Notes: generated by a model not told the origin, from the letters alone. DNA of 26,550 bases from NP936 sp002726085 (GCA_036012905.1 DASCQF010000008.1:1-26550), one strand, 5' to 3'. Counted from the stretch's first letter, positions 1 to 7,180 are shown. Numbers and translations are program-made.

Positions 1-39
1 GATCGTCACTGCGGTTTCGCTCGTGATACCGTTCGCCAT
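1..39 (-). CDS. 5' end of an unidentified protein, cut by the window edge
   Basis: Only the first 13 codons are present, reading MANGITSETAVTI from an ATG at 39-37. A strong Shine-Dalgarno sequence (AGGAGG, about 45-50 on the opposite strand) lies 5-6 bases before the ATG, which supports a real start. It is co-directional with and downstream of the ECF sigma gene, a position often held by an anti-sigma factor or a sigma target, but the fragment is too short to tell. Product unknown. Confidence 0.6.
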   Translation of the reverse strand, partial: MANGITSETAVTI

Positions 40-127
40 GCCAGCCTCCTTTGGGCCTTGAGCCCGTGGTTGATTTGGGGACCGCAAGATACCCCGTTTG
101 GAGGCTGGCCCTCTCATCTCATCTGCA

Positions 128-149
128 AGGCAAGGCTGAAACCTTGCCT
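128..149 (-). terminator. 8-bp perfect stem-loop between the sigma gene and the next gene
   Basis: AGGCAAGG (128-135) pairs with CCTTGCCT (142-149) around a 6-nt loop. It sits 33 bp after the sigma factor stop codon. There is no T-tract on either strand, so it may be a weak terminator or an RNA-processing or stabilising hairpin. The rest of 40-181 shows only the ribosome binding site of the left-edge gene. Confidence 0.35.
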
Positions 150-181
150 CACGGATGTCTAAACCGCGCTCGCGTTTGGCG

Positions 182-796
182 TTAAGCGACTGAGCGCATC
201 GCCAGCCCGTCGGCGAAGTCGGCGAGCCGCCCACGAAGAATCAACCGACCGCGATGCAAGCGAGACTTCAACGTCTGCGTCTTGACTCCCAGCACCGCGC
301 TGGCCTCCTCGGTCGAAAGCCCCTGAACATCCCGCAACAGCACGGCGGCCCGATAGATGTCCGGCAACCCGGAGAGCGCCGATACCAGACGCGCCCGCAT
401 CTCGCTTCGAAGCAATTGGTCGTCGGCCAGGTCGGACCAGTCGGCCACCTCACGTGGCACAGTCTTCTCCGTCGTGTCGGCCCGGGACACCGTCTCCTGG
501 GGCACTTCGGCCGGCCTGCGGTGCTTGAGACTGCGTAGACGTGACATCGCTGTGTTGAAGGTAATCCGGTAGATCCAGGACGACAGGGCCGCGTCTCCGC
601 GAAAAGCATCGATCTTGCGGAACACACGCATCAGCACGTCCTGCGCAATCTCCTCAGCGTCTTCACGATTCTTCATGTACCGAAACGCCAGCTGGTAGAT
701 CCTCGACCCATACAGGTCCTGCAGATCGGGCATGGCCGTGTCGTCGCCCTTTCTGAGCCGCTCTACCAGCTGCCGGTCGCTCGTGTTGTCCCGCAT
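182..796 (-). CDS. ECF (group 4) RNA polymerase sigma factor, RpoE-like
   Basis: 204 aa, the normal length for an ECF sigma factor. Region 2 spans about residues 25-90 and carries the usual DAEEIAQDV and SWIYRITFN segments, which in this family contact core RNA polymerase and the -10 element. Region 4 spans about 135-190, with GLPDIYRAAVLLRDVQGLS followed by the recognition-helix segment VKTQTLKSRLHRGR that reads the -35 element. The ATG at 796 is preceded by GGAGGA at good spacing. No anti-sigma gene is visible, although one could begin in the cut gene at 1-39. Upstream there is a 10-bp palindrome AGACCGGTCT (835-844), but I could not define a convincing auto-regulated ECF promoter. The regulon and signal are unknown. 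Confidence 0.93.
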   Translation of the reverse strand: MRDNTSDRQLVERLRKGDDTAMPDLQDLYGSRIYQLAFRYMKNREDAEEIAQDVLMRVFRKIDAFRGDAALSSWIYRITFNTAMSRLRSLKHRRPAEVPQETVSRADTTEKTVPREVADWSDLADDQLLRSEMRARLVSALSGLPDIYRAAVLLRDVQGLSTEEASAVLGVKTQTLKSRLHRGRLILRGRLADFADGLAMRSVA

Positions 797-894
797 CGTG
801 TGTCCTCCGTTTCCTACTCATCAGAACACTACCGAGACCGGTCTTATTCCCGGGGCGAACGGGCGAGGGACGTATGGAGCGCCTGAAACCCTAC

Positions 895-923
895 TGGACG
901 CGCCTGTGACGATCCGGTAAATT
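895..923 (+). promoter_or_regulatory. possible sigma-70 promoter for the HAD phosphatase gene
   Basis: TGGACG (895-900) and TAAATT (918-923) are separated by 17 bp, about 60 bp before the GTG start at 983. The -35 match is only moderate. Nothing else distinctive was seen in the divergent gap 797-982. Confidence 0.3.
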
Positions 924-982
924 CACCCCCCATATGGCATCGTGACCGAAAGCGCGGGCTTACCAAGAACCGGACAGACATC

Positions 983-1489
983 GTGGCCAAGCAGCTGAGC
1001 GCCGAGCACCTGATATCGGTTGCCTTCGTGGTGTTCGATTTCGATGGGGTGTTCACCGACAATCGCGTGCTCGTTGGCGAAGACGGACGGGAGTCGGTCT
1101 TCTGCTCCCGGGCCGACGGGCTGGGGTTGGAGCAGCTACCACGTGTTGGTATCGGGTGTCTGGTCCTTTCCACCGAGACCAACCCGGTGGTATCGGCGCG
1201 GGCCGCCAAGCTGCGGCTCGAGTGTGTGCAGGGCCTTGGCGACACGAAGTGGGAGGCCCTCAACGGGATACTGGGCGAGCGGAGACTCGACCCGGCTACG
1301 GTTGCCTATGTCGGCAATGACATCAACGATCTGGACTGTCTGCGAAACGTAGGGGTGCCGATCTGCGTCGCCGATGCCTACCCGGAGGTCCTTGCGACGG
1401 CCCGCTACACGACCGAGCGGCCAGGTGGTCGCGGTGCCGTGCGAGAAGTGTGCGATCTGATCGTGAAGGCGAATGAACCGTCCGGCTGA
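983..1489 (+). CDS. KdsC-like HAD-superfamily phosphatase
   Basis: 168 aa, single-domain HAD phosphatase of the KdsC / CMP-acylneuraminate-associated type. Motif I is VVFDFDGVFTD with the nucleophile Asp19 and acid/base Asp21. The LSTETNPVVSARAAKL stretch matches the motif II region, a lysine lies in GDTKWEAL, and the acidic motif is YVGNDINDLDCL. The C1-type fold without a large cap and the length match 3-deoxy-D-manno-octulosonate 8-phosphate phosphatase, a cytosolic enzyme of LPS core synthesis. Close relatives act on other sugar-acid 9- or 8-phosphates, and no kdsA/kdsB or neu genes are adjacent, so the substrate is left open. The start is GTG at 983; no upstream in-frame ATG is available and the Shine-Dalgarno sequence is weak. 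It stands alone between divergent sigma and convergent lipB genes. Confidence 0.85.
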   Translation: MAKQLSAEHLISVAFVVFDFDGVFTDNRVLVGEDGRESVFCSRADGLGLEQLPRVGIGCLVLSTETNPVVSARAAKLRLECVQGLGDTKWEALNGILGERRLDPATVAYVGNDINDLDCLRNVGVPICVADAYPEVLATARYTTERPGGRGAVREVCDLIVKANEPSG

Positions 1490-1501
1490 CCCAGCCGCCC
1501 G

Positions 1502-2224
1502 CTACCGGGTCTCTTCAGTGGGCGGACGCCGGATCCGTCGGCCGAAGATCCGGGCGAACACGTCGGCCGCCACCTCCTCGACCTCTGCCCTGGGTGGAGC
1601 CGTTCCGGTAAGGCGCTCGAGCGAGGTGACGCCCCGCCCAACCAACCCACACGGCACGATCAGGCGAAATTGGTCCAGATCTGACGCAACGTTGAGGGCG
1701 AACCCGTGACTGGTGACCCAACGTGAGAGACGCACGCCGATCGCAGCAAGCTTGTCGTCGCCGACCCACACACCCGTGAGACCGGCAACCCGTCCGGCCG
1801 CGACGCCAAACGCTGCCACCGTCCGGATGACGACCTCCTCGAGATCCCGGACATAGCGGTGCACATCACACCGGTCCGGCTTCAAGCCGATAATCGGATA
1901 ACCCACGAGCTGGCCCGGACCGTGATAGGTGACATCACCCCCTCGGGGCACGTTGACGACCTCGACACCGCGGTCCCGCAGCTCGGCTGGCGACGCCAGC
2001 ACATGGTCTCGACGACTACGACCGCTCACCCCGACCGTGATGACCGGGGGATGCTCGAGCAGCAGGAGCTGATCGCTGATATTTCCCCACTGCCGGGCCG
2101 CTACCAGCTCGCTCTGCGTCTCGAGCGAGGTCCCGTACGGCACCACCCCGAGCGAACGCACCTCCAGCAGCGGCAGGTCCGGCCAGACCTGAGCAATGGC
2201 GCCGTGCCCGTCGTCTGCCTTCAC
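1502..2224 (-). CDS. lipB: Octanoyl-[acyl-carrier-protein]:protein octanoyltransferase
   Basis: LipB moves octanoate from acyl carrier protein to lipoyl-domain lysines, the first step of lipoate assembly. Numbered from the GTG at 2224 (240 aa), the family signature RGGDVTYHGPGQL is at about 94-106, the conserved lysine is Lys158 in GDDKLAAIGVR, and the catalytic cysteine is Cys192 in VPCGLVGRGVTSL. The open frame runs further upstream to 2464, but that part overlaps the E2 gene and is not LipB-like; conserved sequence begins at LLEVRSLGVV, so GTG 2224 is preferred although its Shine-Dalgarno sequence is poor. It lies 38 bp after the E2 gene, whose lipoyl domain is a plausible substrate, which suggests co-transcription. 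Confidence 0.9.
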   Translation of the reverse strand: MKADDGHGAIAQVWPDLPLLEVRSLGVVPYGTSLETQSELVAARQWGNISDQLLLLEHPPVITVGVSGRSRRDHVLASPAELRDRGVEVVNVPRGGDVTYHGPGQLVGYPIIGLKPDRCDVHRYVRDLEEVVIRTVAAFGVAAGRVAGLTGVWVGDDKLAAIGVRLSRWVTSHGFALNVASDLDQFRLIVPCGLVGRGVTSLERLTGTAPPRAEVEEVAADVFARIFGRRIRRPPTEETR

Positions 2225-2262
2225 GTGCTCGGCCTGCTGGCAAGATGAAGACGGCGAAGCTC

Positions 2263-3504
2263 TCAAGCTCCTCCTGCCTCCTGTCTCCTGTTTCCTGTCT
2301 CCTGGGAGAAATGTTCCAGCGTGTCCTTGACCCGAGCCAGGAACAGATCGGCGATGGCTCCGTCGATCAGTCTGTGATCGAATCCAAGGGTCAAGAAGGC
2401 CCCAAGACGCGCGACAACGGCATCGTCCACGACCACGGGCCGCTTTTCGATCGCGCCGACACACAGGATGGCCGACTGAGGTTGGTTGATGATCGGCATC
2501 CCGAAGACCGAGCCATGGCCACCGGGATTCGTGATGGTGAAGGTGCCGCCGTCAACCTCCTCGGGAGTCAGCTTCTTGGACCTGGCCCGTGTCGCGAGGT
2601 CGTTAATGGCCATGTCGATGTCGTCGACGCTCAGGCGGTCGGCCTGCTTGACGACCGGCACGATGAGGCCCCAGTCCAACGCCACGGCGATGCCGACGTT
2701 GACCTGCTCGTGGTGAACGATCTCGTCGCCGTCGACCGAGGCGTTGATGACAGGCATTTCGACCAGTGCGTCGGCTACAGCCTTGGTGATGTAGGACAGA
2801 TACCCGGGGACCTGCTGCGGCGGCGTCCGTGCCGCTCTGAGCTCGGCGACCCCTGAGAAGTCGACCTCGAACACCGTGTGGACGTGCGCCGACGTCCGCC
2901 GGCTCAGCAGCATGTTCTCGGCGATACGTCGCCGCATCACACTCATCGGCTCGACCCGCCCGACGGGACCGGCGGTCACCGCTGGCTGCGGCAGCACCGA
3001 CGAGGCGATGCTCGATTCGCCGCGGTCTTCGACATGAGCCAACACATCGGCTTTCGTGACACGACCGCCGTCGCCGGTCCCCACGATCGCGGTCAGGTCG
3101 ACGCCATGCTCGGCCGCGAGCCTCCGCACTACGGGCGACAGTTTGCGTGGCGTGGTCGGGCCCGACGCCACCTCGCGATCCCGACCGCGTGGAATACCCT
3201 CGGGAGTGCCGTCGGATTCGAGCCGAGCGGCCCCAACCGACCCAGAGTCCGACTCCACTGTCTCATCCTCACCGCCGATCACCGCCACAACCGAGCTGAC
3301 AGGCACCGTCTCCCCCACGTCGGCACGAATCTGGGTCAGCACCCCGGCTATCGGCGATGGAATCTCGGCATCAACCTTGTCGGTCGAGATTTCGAAGAGC
3401 GGCTCATCACGGTCAACCGTCTCACCGACCTTCTTGATCCAGCGCACGATTGTGCCTTCGGCGATGGACTCGCCCATCTGGGGCATCAGCACGTCGGTTG
3501 GCAT
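2263..3504 (-). CDS. Dihydrolipoamide acyltransferase (E2) of a 2-oxoacid dehydrogenase complex
   Basis: 413 aa with the full E2 layout. An N-terminal lipoyl domain (about 1-78) carries the lipoylated lysine in EISTDKVDAEIPS. A charged linker is followed by an E3/E1-binding domain (about 120-160, LSPVVRRLAAEHGVDL). The C-terminal acyltransferase domain has the active-site motif HRLIDGA with His377 and Asp381. This is the catalytic core of a pyruvate, 2-oxoglutarate or branched-chain 2-oxoacid dehydrogenase; the sequence alone does not settle which, and no E1 or E3 gene is in the window. lipB follows directly. The last dozen residues (SQETGNRRQEAGG) are not E2-like: they are encoded by a 7-bp tandem repeat array. 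The -10 element lies only 8 bp from the ATG, so the mRNA may be leaderless. Confidence 0.93.
   Translation of the reverse strand: MPTDVLMPQMGESIAEGTIVRWIKKVGETVDRDEPLFEISTDKVDAEIPSPIAGVLTQIRADVGETVPVSSVVAVIGGEDETVESDSGSVGAARLESDGTPEGIPRGRDREVASGPTTPRKLSPVVRRLAAEHGVDLTAIVGTGDGGRVTKADVLAHVEDRGESSIASSVLPQPAVTAGPVGRVEPMSVMRRRIAENMLLSRRTSAHVHTVFEVDFSGVAELRAARTPPQQVPGYLSYITKAVADALVEMPVINASVDGDEIVHHEQVNVGIAVALDWGLIVPVVKQADRLSVDDIDMAINDLATRARSKKLTPEEVDGGTFTITNPGGHGSVFGMPIINQPQSAILCVGAIEKRPVVVDDAVVARLGAFLTLGFDHRLIDGAIADLFLARVKDTLEHFSQETGNRRQEAGGA
2271..2305. repeat. Five 7-bp tandem repeats forming the 3' end of the E2 gene
   Basis: Direct reading gives CTCCTGC, CTCCTGT, CTCCTGT, TTCCTGT, CTCCTGG, five heptamers in perfect register. 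Because three heptamers equal seven codons, the array stays open in the E2 frame and adds a low-complexity tail to the protein before the stop at 2265-2263. Confidence 0.9.
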
Positions 3505-3512
3505 GGGGCGCT

Positions 3513-3542
3513 ACCTTAAGCGGACGGTCCCTGGAGTGTCAA
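3513..3542 (-). promoter_or_regulatory. sigma-70 promoter of the E2-lipB unit
   Basis: On the minus strand, TTGACA (3542-3537) and TAAGGT (3518-3513) are 18 bp apart. The -10 hexamer ends only 8 bp before the ATG at 3504, so transcription would start at or within 1-2 nt of the start codon; no Shine-Dalgarno sequence is present. Confidence 0.6.
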
Positions 3543-3580
3543 GACGGAAGAAATAGAGACGCGACGCCGCACTCGTCTTC

Positions 3581-3602
3581 TAAGATAATACAATAAAAGG
3601 AG
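3581..3602 (+). promoter_or_regulatory. AT-rich -10-like segment and Shine-Dalgarno site before the leader ORF and response regulator
   Basis: TAAGATAATACAAT (3581-3594) is a strikingly AT-rich patch in this GC-rich window and holds two overlapping -10-like hexamers (GATAAT, TACAAT). AAGGAG follows at 3597-3602, just before ATG 3605. I found no good -35 box, so the promoter call is tentative. Confidence 0.4.
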
Positions 3603-3604
3603 TT

Positions 3605-3712
3605 ATGGCTTCCCTGACGTTCATGAGAAGGCAGCTGGGATGGTTCCTGTCGACCCGCCTTGCTTTCGCCCAGACCCCAACCTACAATGCGAGATCGCTC
3701 GCAAATCTATGA
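3605..3712 (+). CDS. 35-codon leader ORF translationally coupled to the response regulator
   Basis: An ATG at 3605 opens a 35-codon frame beginning MASLTFMRRQLGWFLST and ending NARSLANL. Its TGA (3710-3712) overlaps the ATG (3709) of the response regulator gene as ATGA. AAGGAG lies just upstream, with a short spacer of 2 nt. The regulator's own ATG has no Shine-Dalgarno sequence, so the leader could supply ribosomes by termination-reinitiation. The peptide resembles nothing I recognise. An in-frame upstream start for the regulator (ATG 3640) is an alternative that would make this ORF meaningless. Confidence 0.4.
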   Translation: MASLTFMRRQLGWFLSTRLAFAQTPTYNARSLANL

Positions 3713-5097
3713 GCTCACAGCCCAAAACGGTTCTCATCGTCGATGACGACGAAGGGATGAGAGACACGCTGACGGCAATCCTGAAGCGAGACTACCTCGT
3801 CCTGACGGCGGCCACCGGTGAGGAGGGGCTCGCCGTCCTCAAGCGGGAGGAGATCGACCTGATGCTCCTCGACGTCCGGTTGCCCGGCATGAACGGTCTG
3901 GAGCTACTGCGCATCGTCCGGGAGAATTACAACCTGGTCGAGGTGATCATGGTGTCGGCGCTGAGCGAGGTGGAGGTGGCGGTGACCGCGATGAAGCAGG
4001 GCGCCTACCACTACATCACCAAAGAGTTCGACTACGACGGCCTGCGATCGCTCGTACGGAATGCCCTCGAACGCCAGGACCTGAGCCGACAGCTCATCAC
4101 GCTGAACGCCCAGGTCGCCGAGCAGGAGGACCGGGAGTTCGTGCTCGGACCGAGCCGGGCGATGCGCGAGATCGTCGATCTGGCGCAGAAAGTGGCCCGT
4201 CTGCCCGCCACTGTATTGATTCAGGGGGAGAGCGGCACCGGCAAGGAGCTCTTGGCCCGCCTCCTCCACCGGGAGTCGGGCCGCGGTGACGCGCCGTTCA
4301 TTGCCGTCAACCTGGCGGCCGTGCCCAGAGATCTGGTCGAAAGCACCCTGTTCGGCCACGAGCGGGGCGCCTTCACGGGCGCCATGCGACAGCAGCTCGG
4401 CAAGTTCGAGCTTGCAGCCGGCGGCACGCTTTTTCTGGATGAGATCGCCGATCTCGGGCTCGATCTACAGGCCAAACTGCTCCGCGCGATTCAGGAAGGC
4501 GAGATCGAACGTGTGGGCGGCACAAAGCCGATCAAAACCGACTTCCGGCTGGTGGTGGCGACCAACGTCGATCTCGAGCGGGCGGTCAGGGAAGGCAAGT
4601 TCCGCGACGACCTGTACTATCGCATCAACGTCATCCCGATCAACATAGCGCCGCTACGCGAACACGTCGAGGATATCCCCGAGCTGGTGAAACTCTTTCT
4701 CAAGCGGTACAATACGCGGTTCAGAAAGCAGATCCGGGACGTCTCCGACTCCGCCCTCAAGATTCTGATGGACCAACGATGGCCGGGAAACGTTCGCGAG
4801 CTCGAGAACCTGATCGAGCGTCTCGCGGCGGTCACCGACAAGACCTCGCTCTCCGAAGAGGACCTGCCGCTCGAATATCACCTGTCCGGTCTGGACCGTC
4901 ACCCGGAAGGAAAGGCGGAGCTGCTCCAGACTGCGTGCGACACCTTCGAGCGCAACTTCATTCTCCGAGCGCTCGAGCGGACCGACTGGAACGTGTCGGC
5001 CGCCGGGCGCTACCTGGGCGTACCCCTCAGCACGCTCAAGCACAAGATGGGCCGACTCGAGGTCCGTGAGCTCGCCAAGCGGTTCCGTCGGGCCTGA
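3709..5097 (+). CDS. NtrC-family sigma-54-dependent response regulator
   Basis: 462 aa from ATG 3709. The receiver domain (about 6-120) is intact: acidic pocket Asp12-Asp14, phospho-acceptor Asp55 in LLDVRLPG, Ser83 and Lys105. The AAA+ domain (about 143-380) has Walker A GESGTGKE (173-180), the sigma-54 contact loop GAFTGA (220-225) and Walker B GGTLFLDE (238-245), so it should hydrolyse ATP and remodel sigma-54 polymerase. A Fis-type helix-turn-helix (about 425-457, NVSAAGRYLGVPLSTLKHK) binds DNA. A longer start at 3640 would add 23 residues before the receiver; conserved sequence begins right after 3709. It lies directly upstream of a control region with an 18-bp palindrome and a sigma-54 promoter for the radical SAM/peptide operon, making that operon its likely target. 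The only histidine-kinase-like partner nearby (9075-10604) lacks an ATPase domain. Confidence 0.95.
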   Translation: MSSQPKTVLIVDDDEGMRDTLTAILKRDYLVLTAATGEEGLAVLKREEIDLMLLDVRLPGMNGLELLRIVRENYNLVEVIMVSALSEVEVAVTAMKQGAYHYITKEFDYDGLRSLVRNALERQDLSRQLITLNAQVAEQEDREFVLGPSRAMREIVDLAQKVARLPATVLIQGESGTGKELLARLLHRESGRGDAPFIAVNLAAVPRDLVESTLFGHERGAFTGAMRQQLGKFELAAGGTLFLDEIADLGLDLQAKLLRAIQEGEIERVGGTKPIKTDFRLVVATNVDLERAVREGKFRDDLYYRINVIPINIAPLREHVEDIPELVKLFLKRYNTRFRKQIRDVSDSALKILMDQRWPGNVRELENLIERLAAVTDKTSLSEEDLPLEYHLSGLDRHPEGKAELLQTACDTFERNFILRALERTDWNVSAAGRYLGVPLSTLKHKMGRLEVRELAKRFRRA

Positions 5098-5187
5098 TCG
5101 CAACACGCTAAGACTGGTCACCACACAACGGACACGGCTGGACTCGGCGGGCATCCATTGCCCCGTCGGCCAATATCTGGGCCGCGT

Positions 5188-5205
5188 TGGCCAACATGTT
5201 GGCCA
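5188..5205. promoter_or_regulatory. 18-bp perfect palindrome, candidate enhancer site for the NtrC-type regulator
   Basis: TGGCCAACATGTTGGCCA is its own reverse complement. A further half-site GGCCAA lies at 5169-5174, and GTTGGCCAAC (5186-5195) is itself palindromic. Its centre is about 220 bp before the predicted sigma-54 start site, a normal distance for an activator working by DNA looping. Binding by the upstream gene's product is inference. Confidence 0.6.
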
Positions 5206-5391
5206 CTATAGAATCTGACGTCCAGCCAGATCCAGGCGACCGGCAGAGACACGGGCCGCTGCTCAGAGCGCCGTTCCTCGGCTCTCACTCAGCTAAGTGT
5301 CCTTCCCTCAGTGGTTAACAGGTCTCCTGTGTTGTCTGGAGTCCCCCCGCATAGAAAACGCCCGCACGCCGAATCGAGTCTGGAGGCCAGC

Positions 5392-5407
5392 GGGAACGTC
5401 CATTGCA
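5392..5407 (+). promoter_or_regulatory. sigma-54 (-24/-12) promoter of the radical SAM/peptide operon
   Basis: GGGAACG-TCCA-TTGCA matches the consensus TGGCACG-N4-TTGCW at 10 of 12 specified positions. The invariant GG (5393-5394) and GC (5405-5406) are correctly 12 bp apart. The start site would be near 5418, giving a leader of about 105 nt before ATG 5523. I saw no comparable element elsewhere in 5098-5522, and the rest of that gap holds only the palindrome described separately. Confidence 0.65.
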
Positions 5408-5522
5408 CTCGGCAGTCAACCGCACTCTCGCGCGTAGCCCAAACGGGGTGAGGCTTGGGTCTTTAGCACGACTTGTCTCGCCAGACCGACAGGAAACCTG
5501 ACGATAAACCGGAGAGAGCGCC

Positions 5523-6932
5523 ATGCAGCCTTCGATGTTCAACACCCGGGTCCCGCTCGCGGGTCGGGACGATGTCTTTCTCATGAACACATTCACCGAT
5601 TCGCAGCTGGTGGTCTCGCAGGATGTGGTGGACCTGCTCGACCGCGTCGGAACCACACCCGACGTGATCGACCGACTCGACGAGCCGGAACGGTCGGCGC
5701 TACGAGACCTGAGGGAACACGGCTTCATCGTCGAAGACCGCGAGACCGAGTGGAAGGCGTTGAATCGCTTCTTCTGCGACGTCCGGGAAGACACGAGCGA
5801 GCTGCGTGTCACGGCGTTGATGACCCTGCAGTGCAACTTTGCGTGCGACTACTGCATCCAGGGCGACCACGGCGACTACAACGCGCACGCCGACAAGATG
5901 TCGATGGAGACGGCGCATCGGCTGTGCGACTGGGTGGAGATGAAGCTCGACGCGTTGGGCTCCAGCCAGTTCGCCCTGACGTTCTTCGGCGGTGAGCCGC
6001 TGCTCAACCAGCCCGTGATGTTCGCAATGGCGGAGCGGCTGTGGCGCGCCACTCGCGAGCGTGGCGTCGGGATGCGGATCAACGTAATCACCAACGGGCT
6101 GCTCCTGACACCCGCGGTGGTGAACCGCCTGGAGCCTTTCGGACTCAACGGCGTCAAGATCACGCTCGACGGCGACCAGCAGACACACGACCGGATGCGC
6201 CCACTGCGCGGTGGTCAGGGCACGTTCGACCGGATCATCGAGAACATCCGGCAAGTTGCCGATCGGTGCAACGTCTCGATCGGCGGCAATTTCGACGAGG
6301 ACACGGTGGACAGTTACCCGGCGCTGCTCGATTTCCTCGGAGATCAGGCGTTCGCCGACTCGCTCGTCAAGGTCTCGTTCAAACCGGTCATCCGGGAGAA
6401 GCCGGCCGCAGCGCCCCCCGGGCTCATCCCGCTGACCGCTGTCGGCGCAGACGACAAGCCGCTGGGCGGCACCTGCATGACCTCGGCAGGATCCGGCACC
6501 GGATCGGCGTGTGACAGCTGCAACCTCCTGGACACGAAGATGTCGTATCTGCGGGAGGAAACGAAGAAGCGGGGTTTCGCCACGATCGACGGCCTACACA
6601 TGGGCCCTTGCGACATCCATCGCCGTCATGCCTACACGGTGGGCCCGGACGGCTCGCTATACGCCTGTCCGGGCTTCACCGGTGAAGTCACGTCGGCCAC
6701 CGGCCACATCGGCGGACAGCTCGAGGAGCGGTACCGCCGGTCCGCGGCCGACTTCGAGGCGCTCGCGGCCTGGCGGAGCTGCGGCGACTGCGCGTTCATT
6801 CCGGTCTGCGCGGGGGGATGCTCGGTCGCCTCGCAAAGCGAGCTGGGCGACATGCACCAGCCCGCCTGCCACAAGGAAAGCATGGAATCGGCGCTGGTGT
6901 CCTTCGCCATGGATGCCAGCTCCGCGGCGTAG
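5523..6932 (+). CDS. Radical SAM/SPASM peptide-modifying enzyme
   Basis: 469 aa. Residues 1-95 resemble the N-terminal extension of RiPP maturases that reads as a small PqqD/RRE-like unit (inference from layout only). The radical SAM core begins with CNFACDYC (Cys104, Cys108, Cys111), the CxxxCxxC that holds the SAM-binding 4Fe-4S cluster. A GGEP motif follows (TFFGGEPLL). The C-terminal SPASM-type region has Cys363, Cys382, Cys420, Cys423, Cys429, Cys433 and Cys449 for auxiliary clusters, and there are extra cysteines in the GSACDSCNLLD stretch. Enzymes of this type form C-C, C-S or C-O links or epimers in short peptides. Three 31-codon peptide genes follow within 600 bp. ATG 5523 has GGAGAG 6 bp upstream, and the sigma-54 promoter lies about 130 bp before it. 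The reaction and product are unknown; I do not recognise a named subfamily. Confidence 0.93.
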   Translation: MQPSMFNTRVPLAGRDDVFLMNTFTDSQLVVSQDVVDLLDRVGTTPDVIDRLDEPERSALRDLREHGFIVEDRETEWKALNRFFCDVREDTSELRVTALMTLQCNFACDYCIQGDHGDYNAHADKMSMETAHRLCDWVEMKLDALGSSQFALTFFGGEPLLNQPVMFAMAERLWRATRERGVGMRINVITNGLLLTPAVVNRLEPFGLNGVKITLDGDQQTHDRMRPLRGGQGTFDRIIENIRQVADRCNVSIGGNFDEDTVDSYPALLDFLGDQAFADSLVKVSFKPVIREKPAAAPPGLIPLTAVGADDKPLGGTCMTSAGSGTGSACDSCNLLDTKMSYLREETKKRGFATIDGLHMGPCDIHRRHAYTVGPDGSLYACPGFTGEVTSATGHIGGQLEERYRRSAADFEALAAWRSCGDCAFIPVCAGGCSVASQSELGDMHQPACHKESMESALVSFAMDASSAA

Positions 6933-6950
6933 ACGAACAGCCCGACTGTG

Positions 6951-6967
6951 CCCTCATGACGAGGGCC
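6951..6967 (+). other. 6-bp stem-loop between the radical SAM gene and the peptide genes
   Basis: GCCCTC (6951-6956) pairs perfectly with GAGGGC (6962-6967) around ATGAC. It sits 19 bp after the enzyme stop. No T-tract follows. A partial terminator or an RNA-processing site that changes enzyme-to-peptide stoichiometry is possible. Confidence 0.35.
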
Positions 6968-7029
6968 GACGGGTCTCAACCGGGTGACATCATGGAGACG
7001 CCCCCCACACACAGCGAAGGAGGAGAGAG

Positions 7030-7125
7030 ATGCAACGGAAGATCCCGAAGAAAAAGCCGGTCAGGGTCAGGACCGGGGCGGTCACGCCGTGGCTCGTCGA
7101 CGTCCCGCTCGACCACATGAAGTGA
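7030..7125 (+). CDS. Candidate RiPP precursor peptide 1 (divergent copy)
   Basis: 31 aa beginning MQRKIPKKKPVRV, very basic at the N-terminus, and ending TPWLVDVPLDHMK. A strong Shine-Dalgarno run (AAGGAGGAGAG, ending at 7027) precedes ATG 7030. It has exactly the same length as the two peptides that follow and places W21-L-V23-D24 at the same positions as their W21-I-V23-D24, although the rest is different and it has no cysteine. No double-glycine or other leader cleavage motif is visible. It is the first small gene after the radical SAM gene, so it is most likely another substrate of the enzyme; alternatively it is a regulatory small protein. Confidence 0.75.
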   Translation: MQRKIPKKKPVRVRTGAVTPWLVDVPLDHMK

Positions 7126-7180
7126 CTCCAGACCACGCACTCAAACAACAAACTTTCTGATCGAACAGTGAGGTAACGAC

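Noticed and set aside
797..982. Auto-regulated ECF promoter (GGAATA ... TCTGA) before the sigma gene
   Set aside because: Spacing of about 18-19 bp and the imperfect -35 make the match too weak to report as a feature.
2225..2464. N-terminal extension of LipB to position 2464
   Set aside because: The extension overlaps the E2 gene and reads as an out-of-frame copy of it; LipB similarity begins after 2224.
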